A DNA stretch of 64,000 bases from Psococerastis gibbosa. Taxonomy: Eukaryota; Arthropoda; Insecta; Psocodea; Psocidae. Below are positions 40,501-48,397 of this stretch, in pieces. The stretch covers positions 2,982,910 to 3,046,909 of the forward strand of contig OZ020491.1 of assembly GCA_963971405.1 (NCBI GenBank), given 5' to 3'. The notes beneath the pieces are model-generated. The model was not told the origin of the DNA. It saw only the letters and a program-made list of their open reading frames with translations, and ran no database searches. The translations under genes and the position numbers were made by a program. Each line of letters opens with the position of its first letter. Position 1 is the stretch's first letter.

Positions 40501-43500
40501 ATTATACCTGTTGGTCCCGATAGATCAGGTTTCTGCTGCTGGCACTTAACGCACATCCTGACATAATGCTTCACTGATTGACGCAACCTTGGCCAATAGT
40601 ATGCCGTTAAAATGGCTTTCGCTGTTTTCAGTGTACCTGGGTGAGAGAAATCATCATGAAATGATCGAATGATTTTGGCTCGTTCATGAGCTTTTGCTAC
40701 CCTTCTCCGGACAATTTCCTTTGTAACCGGATCTGTGATGAGTTTAAATAGAATGCCATTTTCTATGCTAAAGGCAGGATACTCATTAGGAAATTTCGAA
40801 ACTCTATCCCTAAGATCTTCATACCATGAATCCTTCATATCTTCTTGACTCCCAATGACACATACCTCCGGAACTCCACTCTTCTTCCTGGTTGTTTCTT
40901 CTTCTTCTTCATACGGACACCTTGACATGTAATCACAAAGTCCATTCTGCTCACCACTAACAAATCTTACATACATCTGATACGCACTGATCTTTAGTGC
41001 CATTCTATGGAGCATCGGCGTCCCTGATTTTAGATTCTGCAACCACTGTAAACTGCTATGGTCCGTTATAATCTCATTCTGTTTATTTGCTGGTCCGCCC
41101 AGAATGTATATTCTAAATTTTTCCAGTCCAAATATAGCTGATAGACATTCTTTTTGTGTGACACTGTATGAACGCTCACTAGGTTTCAATGCTCTGGATG
41201 CATATGCAATAACTACATTCCCTTCAACTTTCCTTTGAGTAAGTGCCGCTGAAATGGCTACTGCTGAAGCGTCACATCTGACTTGGAAAGGCTCCGAAAA
41301 GTCTGGCGTACCAAGAACCGGAGCTGAGCATAACGCCTCTTTTATCTTTCTAAATGCTACTGACCTTGACTCAGTCCATTGAAACTTTTGGCCTTTCTTG
41401 AGTAACTCATTGATTGGCGCGGCTAATTCTCCTAAATTCTTGATAAATTTTCTCAAAAATTGAACACATCCTAAAAATTGTCTCACTTGACGTGGTGTTT
41501 TCGGCTCTGACCACTTTTTAATCGCTTCCACTTTCTCTGGGTCTGGCGATAGAGTATCATTACAAATGACATATCCTAAGAATTTCAAACGCTCTTGTAG
41601 AAATTTTGACTTTTTATAATTTATGATAAAATTATTTTCTCTTAACTTTGTTAGGACCTTGTCCAGTATTTCCCAATGCTCCTCTACTTTCTTCGTGTAA
41701 ACACAAATATCATCTACAAAAAAAGCAATACCTTTAGTTCCAAGTGGTCTTAACACTTTACTAATGGTTTTGTGCCATTCATGAGGTACTGTACTTATGC
41801 CTAGTGGTGCTCTAGTGTACTCCCACTTTGACGAAATCGTGAAACTTGTATACTTTTGACTGTCCGGATGAATAGGGAGAGAAAAATAAGCTTCTTTTAG
41901 GTCAATCAAACTCAGAATACAAGCTCCTTGTATACCTTCAATTACCTGATTCAGGTCCGGTGAAATACTCGTCTGTGGTCTTATTCTAGCGTTTAACGCT
42001 CTGAAGTCATTAATCAAGCGCTCTTTTTGGCGCGTATGATCAATATACATAAAGGCTGGTGTGTTCCATTCCGAATTACTTTCTACCAGCACTCCTTGAG
42101 CCTGAAGTCTCTTGCATTCCCACTCAGCTTTCTCTTCAAGAGCAGGAGGTAGCCTATACTGTCTTATTTGCACTGGTGGTAACGTTTCATCCACGTAAAT
42201 CCTTAGAACGCCCGCTTCTGTAACTCCTGATGAATTCTTAAACCTCTCTTGCCACTCATTTAATCTGATCGCCGCTGCTTCCTTCATTGCCGGTGTTAGG
42301 CAGGGATGAGTGAAATCTGCTGGCACATACTTTTCCAAAACTTGAGAGCTTTCTGTAAATAACTTTGCCTCTTCTTCTAACTCTGCTAATCCTATCTCGT
42401 CAACTGACAATTCATTCTGCGAGCATAGCGGAATCCTTTCAGGTTCTTCATTGTTATCATCCGAATCTAGCGTAAGGACTCTGTCAGCTACCCGAATCGA
42501 CGCCTTTAACTGAGTTAACGTATCCATCCCAATTATGAATGGGTGCCTCAGACCTTTTATAAGGCAAACAGACTGTTTGACTTTCTTTGATCCAATCTTC
42601 AGCTCGACCCATGCCTTCCCTACTAACTCTGCTGTAGTATTGTCGGCTAATTTCACACTTCCAGTGCCAGGAATAACTCTGTAGCCTTTCGCCAGTAATA
42701 AATCAAACCATTTTGCTTGAATACAACTCTTTGAACAACCCGTATCGATCATTCCCGGGAATCTCGTGCCCCCTATATGAACTGAGATGAACATTCTCGC
42801 CTGCGGGCCTATGCATGACAATACAATACCATCATCCGACGGTGTTATTCTAGGTAACTCCTTAATGTATTCCGCAAAACAATCTTCTGCTGGACATGGT
42901 TCCTTAGCCATGAAGGGTTCTGACAGTGAAGAGGCCAACTCTTCCCTCACTGTCCCCTCTTCCCGTTTCCCTGGTTGGCGTCCAACAACTTATCCACCTT
43001 TTCCGTCAATGCCAATATCGCGTCCTGCATTCGGTTCATCCTTTCTTCCGATGACATAGCTGATCCTCTCATGACATTTCTCCTTCGTCCTACGTCACCA
43101 CAGCCATGACCATACACCACTCCTTTCTTACCACATCGTGTACAAAACACCCCTCTGGGTTTGGGACACTCCCTGAAAAGGTGCGATGGGGATGAGCAAT
43201 TGTGGCACAATAAATTCACTTCGTCTTCTTCTTCTTCATCACTACGTTCCAGAGCAAACATTGACTGACTTGATTGGACAACTTGACTACTTCTGATAGT
43301 AGCCTCTATTGTTGAACACGCATCTTCCAGCTCTTGTAAAGACGAAAATTGCATGAATGCTAATTGGGACTGGTAGACTGGTTGCAGATTTCCTCTCGCT
43401 ATATCAATAACTACTGTAGCATCCACTTTCATGCCAAGCTTTTTGACTGATCGCCTAATATCGCTGATGAAGTCAATTGGTCGCTCTGTGATACCTTGAC

Positions 43501-46366
43501 GTCTGCCTAATATCGCTTGTAAAGTTCTAGCCTCACCCCTGCATGGTATGTAAGCTTGAATCAGCGCCTTCTTAGCCTTTCTCCAACTTCCCCATTGGCG
43601 CAAATGCTGCTCAAAAAACCTATCTACCGGAGCAAGCAGTATGTCACTTATTGCTGGCCAAAATTCATCTAAATCCACTCCATGCAAAACGGCTAGTTTT
43701 TCTATTCGTTCTAAGAAATCTTCAATGTCTCCTGTTCCATCAAAGACCAACTTCCTAGCATGTGCCATGTTCAGAAAACGCATTACTTCCGGTCCCACTT
43801 GTCGTGTTAGGTCCACATTCTTGTGAAATTTCTTTACCCTCTTCTTCACTGCCGTATCACCACTGGCTCTTGATTCATCCCCGGAATCTGTACTAGACTC
43901 CTGACATCTTAGTGACCCCTTCGGTTTAGTATACCTCAAATTACTCTCCTGTTCCACATGACCCGTTTTTTCTTTATTTTTAATACTTTTACCTTTCAGA
44001 AAACGAGTTAAGGGCAAGTCTTCATCCGAAGAGCGATGTTCCCTACTCTCGGTCTGATGAATACCCACTTGTTCGGTATTTCCATTTTTATGTTCACTGT
44101 TACCCTCTATATGCTCTTCCTCATTGTCTTTCAATTTGTTCCTATTGGCTGCTCTTTTCTCCCTTCCGGTGCCTGACTTGTCCGTCATTGTGAGTATGAC
44201 CCTTCGTACTGGGTTAATAGCACTCTATTGCTATGTATATTTCTCAAAGGTACAAAAAAATAAAAAATAAAAAATTCGCTAACCTAATCAATTTCACATT
44301 TTAAAAGGGCTACGAAACACAACAAAATAATAACCCCAAATAGCTTCTTAGATAAAACACTGCTGCACTCCAATCAATAAGTGTCTATTCCTATAATGAA
44401 AGTCCAAAACTGACAATATTCAAAACAAAATATCCAATTAACCAAAGATACCAGCTCTCACACAGTTCGAGCTCACGCTATCCAATCACAAATCGCTAAA
44501 CCTGACTCTATAAATTCATAATTTGGCCTTTCAATCCGGGGCCACAAGTTCGAAATCCAAAGCATTATCCCTTAACTGACTTTTATCCGACACTAATTGT
44601 CCATCTTCGCTAACCCAATCTTAACATAAAGTAGAAATTTTTTTTACTAAGCAATTTAAATCCCCAGATTTGAGACAACTTACTTAATATTCCAATATAA
44701 TTATAATAGTACAGTATGGGACCCAGTTCCCCTCCGCTTATCCTAAAGTTTCCAAATTTAAAACCTGCAAAGGCGAAGACAGATAACCCCATAAAAGAAA
44801 ACTACCCCCACAGTAACATAATAAACCAAACATGTTTATTGACTTACTACAAGATAGACTGGTAAAACAGTTGATATAGTATAGTATGAAAAGCATACAA
44901 TATAATAATAGAAGAAACTACCTCCATAGTATCACAATAAACCAAAAATGTCTATTGACTTACTACTGGGCACATTAGAAAAACAATTAATACCGTACTG
45001 TATTCGACGAACGCATATGATATAATAATAATAAAAAATCTACATAGTGTCATAATAAACCAGAAATGTCTATCGAGTTACTACCTAGCACACTGAAATA
45101 ACAGTTAACATAGTACTGTGTATTTTACTGAAGCATACAATATAATAATAATAATCAAAAGGTAGGTAGGTAGGTACTCCGTGCAATGAAATATATATTA
45201 GGGTGGGTGGGTAAAATAGCTGAAATTCAAAACTTGGGTGCCAGCGGATAGATCCTACCTTCCGTGTTGCATACAGAATTGATTATAGGTTAGCGAATCC
45301 ACATCAATCTCTTATAAAGCCAATTCCTTCCCTGGTGTTCATGGCAGCTCCAAGTCCAATGTTTTTTCAGTGTAAGGGTACTTAATATCTCATCCCTCTT
45401 GGCCCCGGTAAGGCCTTAAAAGCTCTCAGCCTTCCATCATTTCTTTTTAAAAATACAAATCAAAACCAACCTCTCCTCCTTTGGCCATTTTCCTTATCTC
45501 CTGTCCTGACTTGTCTCTTCCTATGGTTCCCTTGATTTTTGTAGATGGCAGCACCTTCCGGCCACTCTTGATTTTTCCGCCTTATTTTCAATACATTACA
45601 ATGTGCACTTCACCGGCACCCGATTTTGGAAGCGAGTGGCGGAAGATCGTCAGAGGTGGCGTGGTGTAGTGGCAGCGGCCAAAAGTCCCCCCGGGCTGGA
45701 CGCGCCAACCTAAGTCAAGTAAGTCAAACCAAGCAAGAGACACAAAAACCAGATTGACGTCGATTTTAGAAGTTGCTGTAAATTATGTTTAAATGCTCCA
45801 CATAAGCCAACAACAATCACAATCAGCGACGATACTTCGTAACGTACCATAATCATGGGCTCTATATTTTGGAATTGACTCACAACAGTTGTTCAATTGA
45901 AACTTCCCTCTTCCAAAGATTAGAACTCTATTGGTAGAAAGTAATAATAATAATAATCATCTAATTCCCAAATGGTACAATACATACAGTATGTTCAGCA
46001 ATGTAGATTGGGATCCCTCACTAGGTGTGCTTTTTTAGCACGTGGAAGTGAGGTGCAGCCAATAATTACAATACAAAGTAGAAACAGTCAAAATCTTACA
46101 TTAGTGGAAATAAACAATATCGCGCTTTGTACAATAAATGAATGTTTGTAGGTAGGTACCTAATATACAATAAAATAAATATAGAGTAAAGCAAGTGTCT
46201 TATGCGGAATGTGACTTTATTTTTGACAGTTTTAATTTTATTTTAGGAAATGGTCGGGGCAGTCAACTTAGCTGACCGGACCATTCGGATCGTGAATAGG
46301 GGCTGTGGTATCACTGGGGTATCTGCGCCTTCTCTTATTGAATCAATCGCTGCGCTTACTCTTTGA
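34572..46366 (+). CDS. CENPM: Centromere protein M (CENP-M) homologue
   Basis: Four exons, all joined in phase 0 with GT-AG borders: 34572-34643, 37232-37435, 38155-38310 and 46247-46366 (stop TGA 46364-46366), 183 aa; vertebrate CENP-M is about 180. The protein reads as a small Ras-like fold: an INIILVCPDREV strand at residues 22-33 where GTPases have the P-loop (no GxxxxGKS here, as in CENP-M), ADFVIFIALASH at about 79-90 (DLIVFVVNLHS in vertebrates, from memory), MCLVCIDLN, YQLHLLFGSLE, and a C-terminus IVNRGCGITGVSAPSLIESI matching the vertebrate VSALNLLSLL-type end. CENP-M is a pseudo-GTPase of the inner-kinetochore CENP-H/I/K/M complex. Start: AAAATGG. Introns 1-3 carry a LINE, a split MITE and a gypsy element. 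Identification is from remembered family sequences, not a search. Confidence 0.75.
34644..34999. other. CENP-M intron 1, left end
   Basis: No recognised repeat or ORF between the exon 1 donor GTAAGT and the LINE tail. Confidence 0.3.
35007..36990 (-). mobile_element. 5'-truncated RNase H LINE in CENP-M intron 1
   Basis: Minus strand with a poly(A) tail (T-run at 35008-35027 on plus). RT starts inside the palm: CRWIRSMLSNRRI, RGTAQGGVISPLLWNL, VYAQGYADDLAIV (about 36745), then thumb EVKYLGVNLDKGL. RNase H follows: VWYTDGSKMENGAG (about 35940) in the RT frame, then after a frameshift near 35760 IIYTDSQAAIKAV and NFDGNERADELA, with a CRLCEVEEETAEHILFEC cluster near 35280. Gene-sense CENP-M transcripts would carry it antisense. 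No target duplication found. Confidence 0.85.
37022..37105 (+). mobile_element. SINE tRNA-like head fragment
   Basis: Matches the head of the tRNA-derived SINE (GAGTAGTGGTACAGACTCCG, then TTGGTGCGAGTCC as B box), in plus orientation like 53893-54085. Body missing. Sits at the 5' side of the LINE in CENP-M intron 1. Confidence 0.6.
37510..38028. mobile_element. MITE in CENP-M intron 2 split by a LINE fragment
   Basis: The left part (37510-37560) reads TGAGACTATTATGTAGATAC and CTTATCTATTGTAAATT; the right part (37928-38028) resumes AATTAAGTTATAATATGGTA, then GTCTGCTACCACGTCAATG, and ends GCCGCCTAA. Together they match the 58800-58960 MITE. Confidence 0.65.
37633..37920 (-). pseudogene. LINE C-terminal fragment nested in the MITE
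   Basis: 93 codons open on the minus strand with HGYNTRGRNDFTLQHRTLEI, SLLQKGLVEYNKLNGAI and FRLAQREIV. This is the usual extreme C-terminus of non-LTR RT proteins (H.YNTR ... YN.LP ... FK). No catalytic part. Both exon-flanking segments of CENP-M intron 2 are intact. Confidence 0.65.
38311..39168. other. CENP-M intron 3, left part
   Basis: Starts with a GATA microsatellite (38330-38344) and a short segment like a LINE C-terminus (RPSKMER-type, about 38440-38480). The rest shows no recognised feature up to the gypsy LTR. Confidence 0.35.
39169..39529 (-). repeat. Gypsy 3' LTR
   Basis: Identical by eye to 45241-45601. Minus strand begins TTGTAATGTATTG and ends ATCCGCTGG. Followed outward by CAAAACTTG, a sequence also found just inside the 5' LTR. 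Confidence 0.85.
39615..42950 (-). CDS. Gypsy pol: protease, RT, RNase H, integrase
   Basis: 1111 codons open. Aspartic protease DTG at residues 69-71 (FPGMIDTGCSKSC). RT with LINDFRALNARI, LSLIDLKEAYFSLP and the catalytic FFVDDICVYTK. RNase H with FQVRCDASAVAIS. Integrase: HHCC zinc finger (H...H...CVKCQQQ), core with VVNADLIGPLP (first Asp), IITDGGSSFACKAF (second Asp) and NGSVERVNQQIKN (Glu). No disrupting stops. The frame overlaps the gag stop by three bases in another phase and begins at GTG, so it is probably made by ribosomal frameshifting from gag. Confidence 0.93.
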   Translation of the reverse strand: MREELASSLSEPFMAKEPCPAEDCFAEYIKELPRITPSDDGIVLSCIGPQARMFISVHIGGTRFPGMIDTGCSKSCIQAKWFDLLLAKGYRVIPGTGSVKLADNTTAELVGKAWVELKIGSKKVKQSVCLIKGLRHPFIIGMDTLTQLKASIRVADRVLTLDSDDNNEEPERIPLCSQNELSVDEIGLAELEEEAKLFTESSQVLEKYVPADFTHPCLTPAMKEAAAIRLNEWQERFKNSSGVTEAGVLRIYVDETLPPVQIRQYRLPPALEEKAEWECKRLQAQGVLVESNSEWNTPAFMYIDHTRQKERLINDFRALNARIRPQTSISPDLNQVIEGIQGACILSLIDLKEAYFSLPIHPDSQKYTSFTISSKWEYTRAPLGISTVPHEWHKTISKVLRPLGTKGIAFFVDDICVYTKKVEEHWEILDKVLTKLRENNFIINYKKSKFLQERLKFLGYVICNDTLSPDPEKVEAIKKWSEPKTPRQVRQFLGCVQFLRKFIKNLGELAAPINELLKKGQKFQWTESRSVAFRKIKEALCSAPVLGTPDFSEPFQVRCDASAVAISAALTQRKVEGNVVIAYASRALKPSERSYSVTQKECLSAIFGLEKFRIYILGGPANKQNEIITDHSSLQWLQNLKSGTPMLHRMALKISAYQMYVRFVSGEQNGLCDYMSRCPYEEEEETTRKKSGVPEVCVIGSQEDMKDSWYEDLRDRVSKFPNEYPAFSIENGILFKLITDPVTKEIVRRRVAKAHERAKIIRSFHDDFSHPGTLKTAKAILTAYYWPRLRQSVKHYVRMCVKCQQQKPDLSGPTGIMKVRSQASVPFQVVNADLIGPLPTTHPNGYKYIFVAVCQMSKWVYIRPIRAATAAACIQVWDKDIIPAHSCPEVIITDGGSSFACKAFKLWCVERSISHHITPAYAPFTNGSVERVNQQIKNCIAIYAKNKHKQWDRYLPIVERALRTVPHTATGFSPAQLLYGRHLRPVYDPNPVTHTGDAQMGDEVEHVTDLNNKLKILHEQAVEHVLKYKAKSADVYNLRRRPSRLVKGALVWKKDFPRSSKADSISAKLQPRFKGPYRVKEILGTNQISLETLKGVEVGRVEVSQLKPAFL
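42947..44188 (-). CDS. Gypsy gag
   Basis: 413 aa from an ATG at 44188. N-terminal third is charged and low complexity (Glu/Lys/Ser-rich). The central region (about residues 130-290) is the capsid-like part, with a QAYIPCRGEARTLQAILGRR segment typical of gypsy gag. One CCHC zinc knuckle near residue 330 (C-x2-C-x4-H-x4-C, CHNCSSPSHLFREC), then a second Cys-rich stretch CTRCGKKGVVYGHGC. It packages the element RNA. Confidence 0.88.
   Translation of the reverse strand: MTDKSGTGREKRAANRNKLKDNEEEHIEGNSEHKNGNTEQVGIHQTESREHRSSDEDLPLTRFLKGKSIKNKEKTGHVEQESNLRYTKPKGSLRCQESSTDSGDESRASGDTAVKKRVKKFHKNVDLTRQVGPEVMRFLNMAHARKLVFDGTGDIEDFLERIEKLAVLHGVDLDEFWPAISDILLAPVDRFFEQHLRQWGSWRKAKKALIQAYIPCRGEARTLQAILGRRQGITERPIDFISDIRRSVKKLGMKVDATVVIDIARGNLQPVYQSQLAFMQFSSLQELEDACSTIEATIRSSQVVQSSQSMFALERSDEEEEDEVNLLCHNCSSPSHLFRECPKPRGVFCTRCGKKGVVYGHGCGDVGRRRNVMRGSAMSSEERMNRMQDAILALTEKVDKLLDANQGNGKRGQ
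44189..45240 (-). other. Gypsy 5' leader
   Basis: Untranslated leader between the 5' LTR and gag. The primer-binding site should lie just inside the LTR, where the minus strand reads CACCCAAGTTTTGAATTT. The middle holds tandem repeats. Confidence 0.6.
44813..45155 (-). repeat. Three tandem units (about 117 bp) in the gypsy leader
   Basis: On the plus strand, units start AACATAATAAACCAAACATG (about 44815), TCACAATAAACCAAAAATGT (about 44931) and TCATAATAAACCAGAAATGT (about 45049). Each continues with TATTGACTTACTAC-like and ACAATATAATAATA segments. Units differ by point changes and small gaps. Confidence 0.75.
45241..45601 (-). repeat. Gypsy 5' LTR
   Basis: Same 361 bases as 39169-39529. Expected to hold the element promoter and polyadenylation signal; on the minus strand an AATAAG-like signal follows the TTGTAATGTATTG start. 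Confidence 0.85.
45602..45941. other. CENP-M intron 3, right of the gypsy element
   Basis: No recognised feature. A short GC-rich stretch at 45620-45700 (GTGGCGTGGTGTAGTGGCAG) looks like a tRNA-type A box and may be a SINE head. Confidence 0.35.
45942..46195. repeat. Dispersed repeat, copy B
   Basis: Same family and orientation as 26486-26716. Ends about 50 bases before CENP-M exon 4. Confidence 0.7.
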
Positions 46367-46439
46367 AAAAAGAACTTTAGGTCCCGTATACATTAGACGT
46401 GGAGCAAATCGGCTTGTTGAGTGGATGGTTTGAAACCAC

Positions 46440-47160
46440 CGAGTCTACTTCGGAAGAATTCTCTGAATTGGCGTGTCGAGAGGAAAACCGTAATATCAAT
46501 ATCACGGTAGCTATCAAGAACGAGGTCGGTGGAATATGCGCCTTAGTCAGGTCGTCACAATAACACTACTTCTACAAGCGACGCATAAACATTCTACGTC
46601 TATGTCAGCAGATATTTCTGAGCTGGGGTGTCGAGAGGAAAACCGTACACCTGCGTGAGGCCAGTATCAAGCCAGCGACTGAAATCTGCTGAAAAGACTC
46701 TGCTCCCATGACCAATTTCTCAGTGTCTGACGCCGGCAATCGAATGGCCGTGTCTGATCTGGCCTGCGTGTAAAGTCAAAGCGTGTTGCTAAGTCAAATC
46801 GTCACAATATCACCACTTCTACAAGCAACGCATAAACAATCTACGTCCATCAGAAGATATTTTTGAGCTGGTGTGTCGAGGGGAAAACAGTAAACCTGCC
46901 TGAGGTCAGCATCAAGCCCGTGACATAAATCTGCTGAAAGACTCTGGAGTTGTGCATCTACCCATTTTGCTACCATGATAAATTTCTCGTCTGACAACGG
47001 CGTTTATGACGCTCGAAAATTGATGCGTGGTACTGAATCATATCATCATATCGTCTGACAACGGCTTTTATGACGTGTTAAAATCGGTGCGTGGTACTGA
47101 ATCATATCATCACGATATCACTAATTCTACAAGCAATAGATAAGCAACCTAACTATATTG
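46440..47160. repeat. Imperfect tandem repeats upstream of annexin
   Basis: A unit of about 240 bases occurs near 46552 and 46798 (TCGTCACAATA-CAC-ACTTCTACAAGC, CATAAACA-TCTACGT, GATATTT-TGAGCTGG-GTGTCGAG, AAATCTGCTGAAA-GACTCTG). A shorter unit with GTCTGACAACGGC-TTTATGACG and GCGTGGTACTGAATCATATC occurs at 46991 and 47054. The last partial copy runs into the putative annexin noncoding exon. Confidence 0.7.
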
Positions 47161-47184
47161 ACGCGAATCCGCAGGTGTAGTTGC

Positions 47185-47389
47185 AATCTAAAATGTCGGC
47201 ATTGTTAGCCTTACTTCTATAGTGTGATTTTGTCATTTTAGATTATATTTGGATTGTGATTTATTGTACTGTTGTTAAGTTTTGGAGTTCAGTTGTTGAT
47301 AGGAGTCCATAGAGTGTGAACCGTTTGACCTACAGCGGCTCATTATCTTTTAGTGCATATCCTACAAATAAGACAGTCAATCAGTCCAG
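47185..47389 (+). promoter_or_regulatory. Probable noncoding first exon and promoter of annexin
   Basis: The segment ends at CAATCAGTCCAG/GTGAGT (donor at 47390), and the next acceptor TTTTCAG/GTCCAG lies at 48374, 23 bases before the annexin ATG. No TATA box is evident and the transcription start is not determinable. A similar sequence occurs at 61840-62093. Confidence 0.5.
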
Positions 47390-47528
47390 GTGAGTTTTAT
47401 ATACCGTACCGTACCTACTTTTTATTGGTTATCACAATTTTTCTTTAGAATCGAAGTAAATCGGAATATATAATATAATATATTGCAATATAATTATATT
47501 GATAATTAAAAAAACAAAAATACAAATG

Positions 47529-47626
47529 TATCGGTTTAGGTGGCCAGGTGGTGGTAGCCTGCTTGTACTTGTGCGAGTCTCTACACACCATGTGATCGGA
47601 GACGTGTCGTAACTCAACACGGGTAC
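47529..47626. repeat. Dispersed repeat (copy of 32303-32395)
   Basis: Located in the putative first annexin intron. Same orientation as the earlier copy. Confidence 0.65.
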
Positions 47627-47838
47627 TAACCCACAGAGGCAACTGCAGAGGCCTTTCGGTTTTTCATATAAATTGTCCTTCTGTTAAGAAAAAAAAAAAT
47701 GATTGGGTCAACGTCAATTACGTCAAAATGTAATTAATGAGTAACTATAAGGTTGTGTCTAAGCACAGTAGTCCTCAGTCAACATACTATGATTGTTATG
47801 CTGCGACGTATCGCACAATACAGCGTAGTTTAAAGCAA

Positions 47839-48126
47839 GCCATTCACGAGGGCTCCAAACGGACTCGCGCCAAGCCAAATGGCGCGTCCTGTTCCATTTG
47901 GCGTTAGCGCCATTAGAGGGGTCATCACTGAACCAGTCGCTCCAAATCTTTCAAATTGTACGGTGTGACGATATGAAAGAGGCACTTTTACACTGTACAA
48001 TTTGAAAGATTTGGAGCGACTGGTTCAGCGTAGTCGTGATGTCCCCTCTAAATGGCGCTAACGCCAAATGGAATAGGACGCGCCATTTGGCTTGGCGCGG
48101 GTCCGTTTGGAGCCCTCGTGAATGGC
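47839..48126. mobile_element. 288-bp palindromic MITE in annexin 5' intron
   Basis: Arms of about 130 bases are almost perfectly complementary, from GCCATTCACGAGGGCTCCAA on the left to TTGGAGCCCTCGTGAATGGC on the right; inner arms GTACAATTTGAAAGATTTGG are also mirrored. The loop is only about 30 bases. No ORF and no second copy here. Confidence 0.8.
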
Positions 48127-48397
48127 CAGCATTACAATAGCTGCCATTTTCACCGGGTATTCCCCGGGCAAAAAGATATAAATAATTAAATCAACTATAA
48201 TATGTGCTATTTTTATTTACAACGTTTACATTACAGTTTGACAATTTTACAGAAAAAATTTCTGCTTATCCAGCAATCTTTGAGCTGAGAAAAAATAGAT
48301 GGTTTATATCTTTATGACTTGAGACTTGACATACCGGTATTAACTTTAATTCTATTATCAATGCAATGTTTTCAGGTCCAGTACATTACACAACGCA

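Larger units (their letters stand above)
39169..45601 (-). mobile_element. Ty3/gypsy LTR retrotransposon, apparently intact
   Basis: Minus-strand element of 6.4 kb in CENP-M intron 3. LTRs 39169-39529 and 45241-45601 have the same length and show no difference by eye, implying a recent insertion. Internal order 5' to 3': leader with three tandem repeats, gag (44188-42947), pol (42950-39615) in the order protease, RT, RNase H, integrase, then a polypurine tract (GGAAGAGGGGAGA on minus, 39542-39530) next to the 3' LTR. No env. I could not find a target duplication, and the outermost LTR bases differ (AA against TG beside CCAGCGG). Confidence 0.9.

Noticed and set aside
39591-43826. Plus-strand ORFs in the gypsy element
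   Set aside because: Shadows of gag and pol on the other strand.
44813-45155. Possible CRISPR-like direct repeats
   Set aside because: Only three long imperfect units, inside a retrotransposon leader of a eukaryotic genome.
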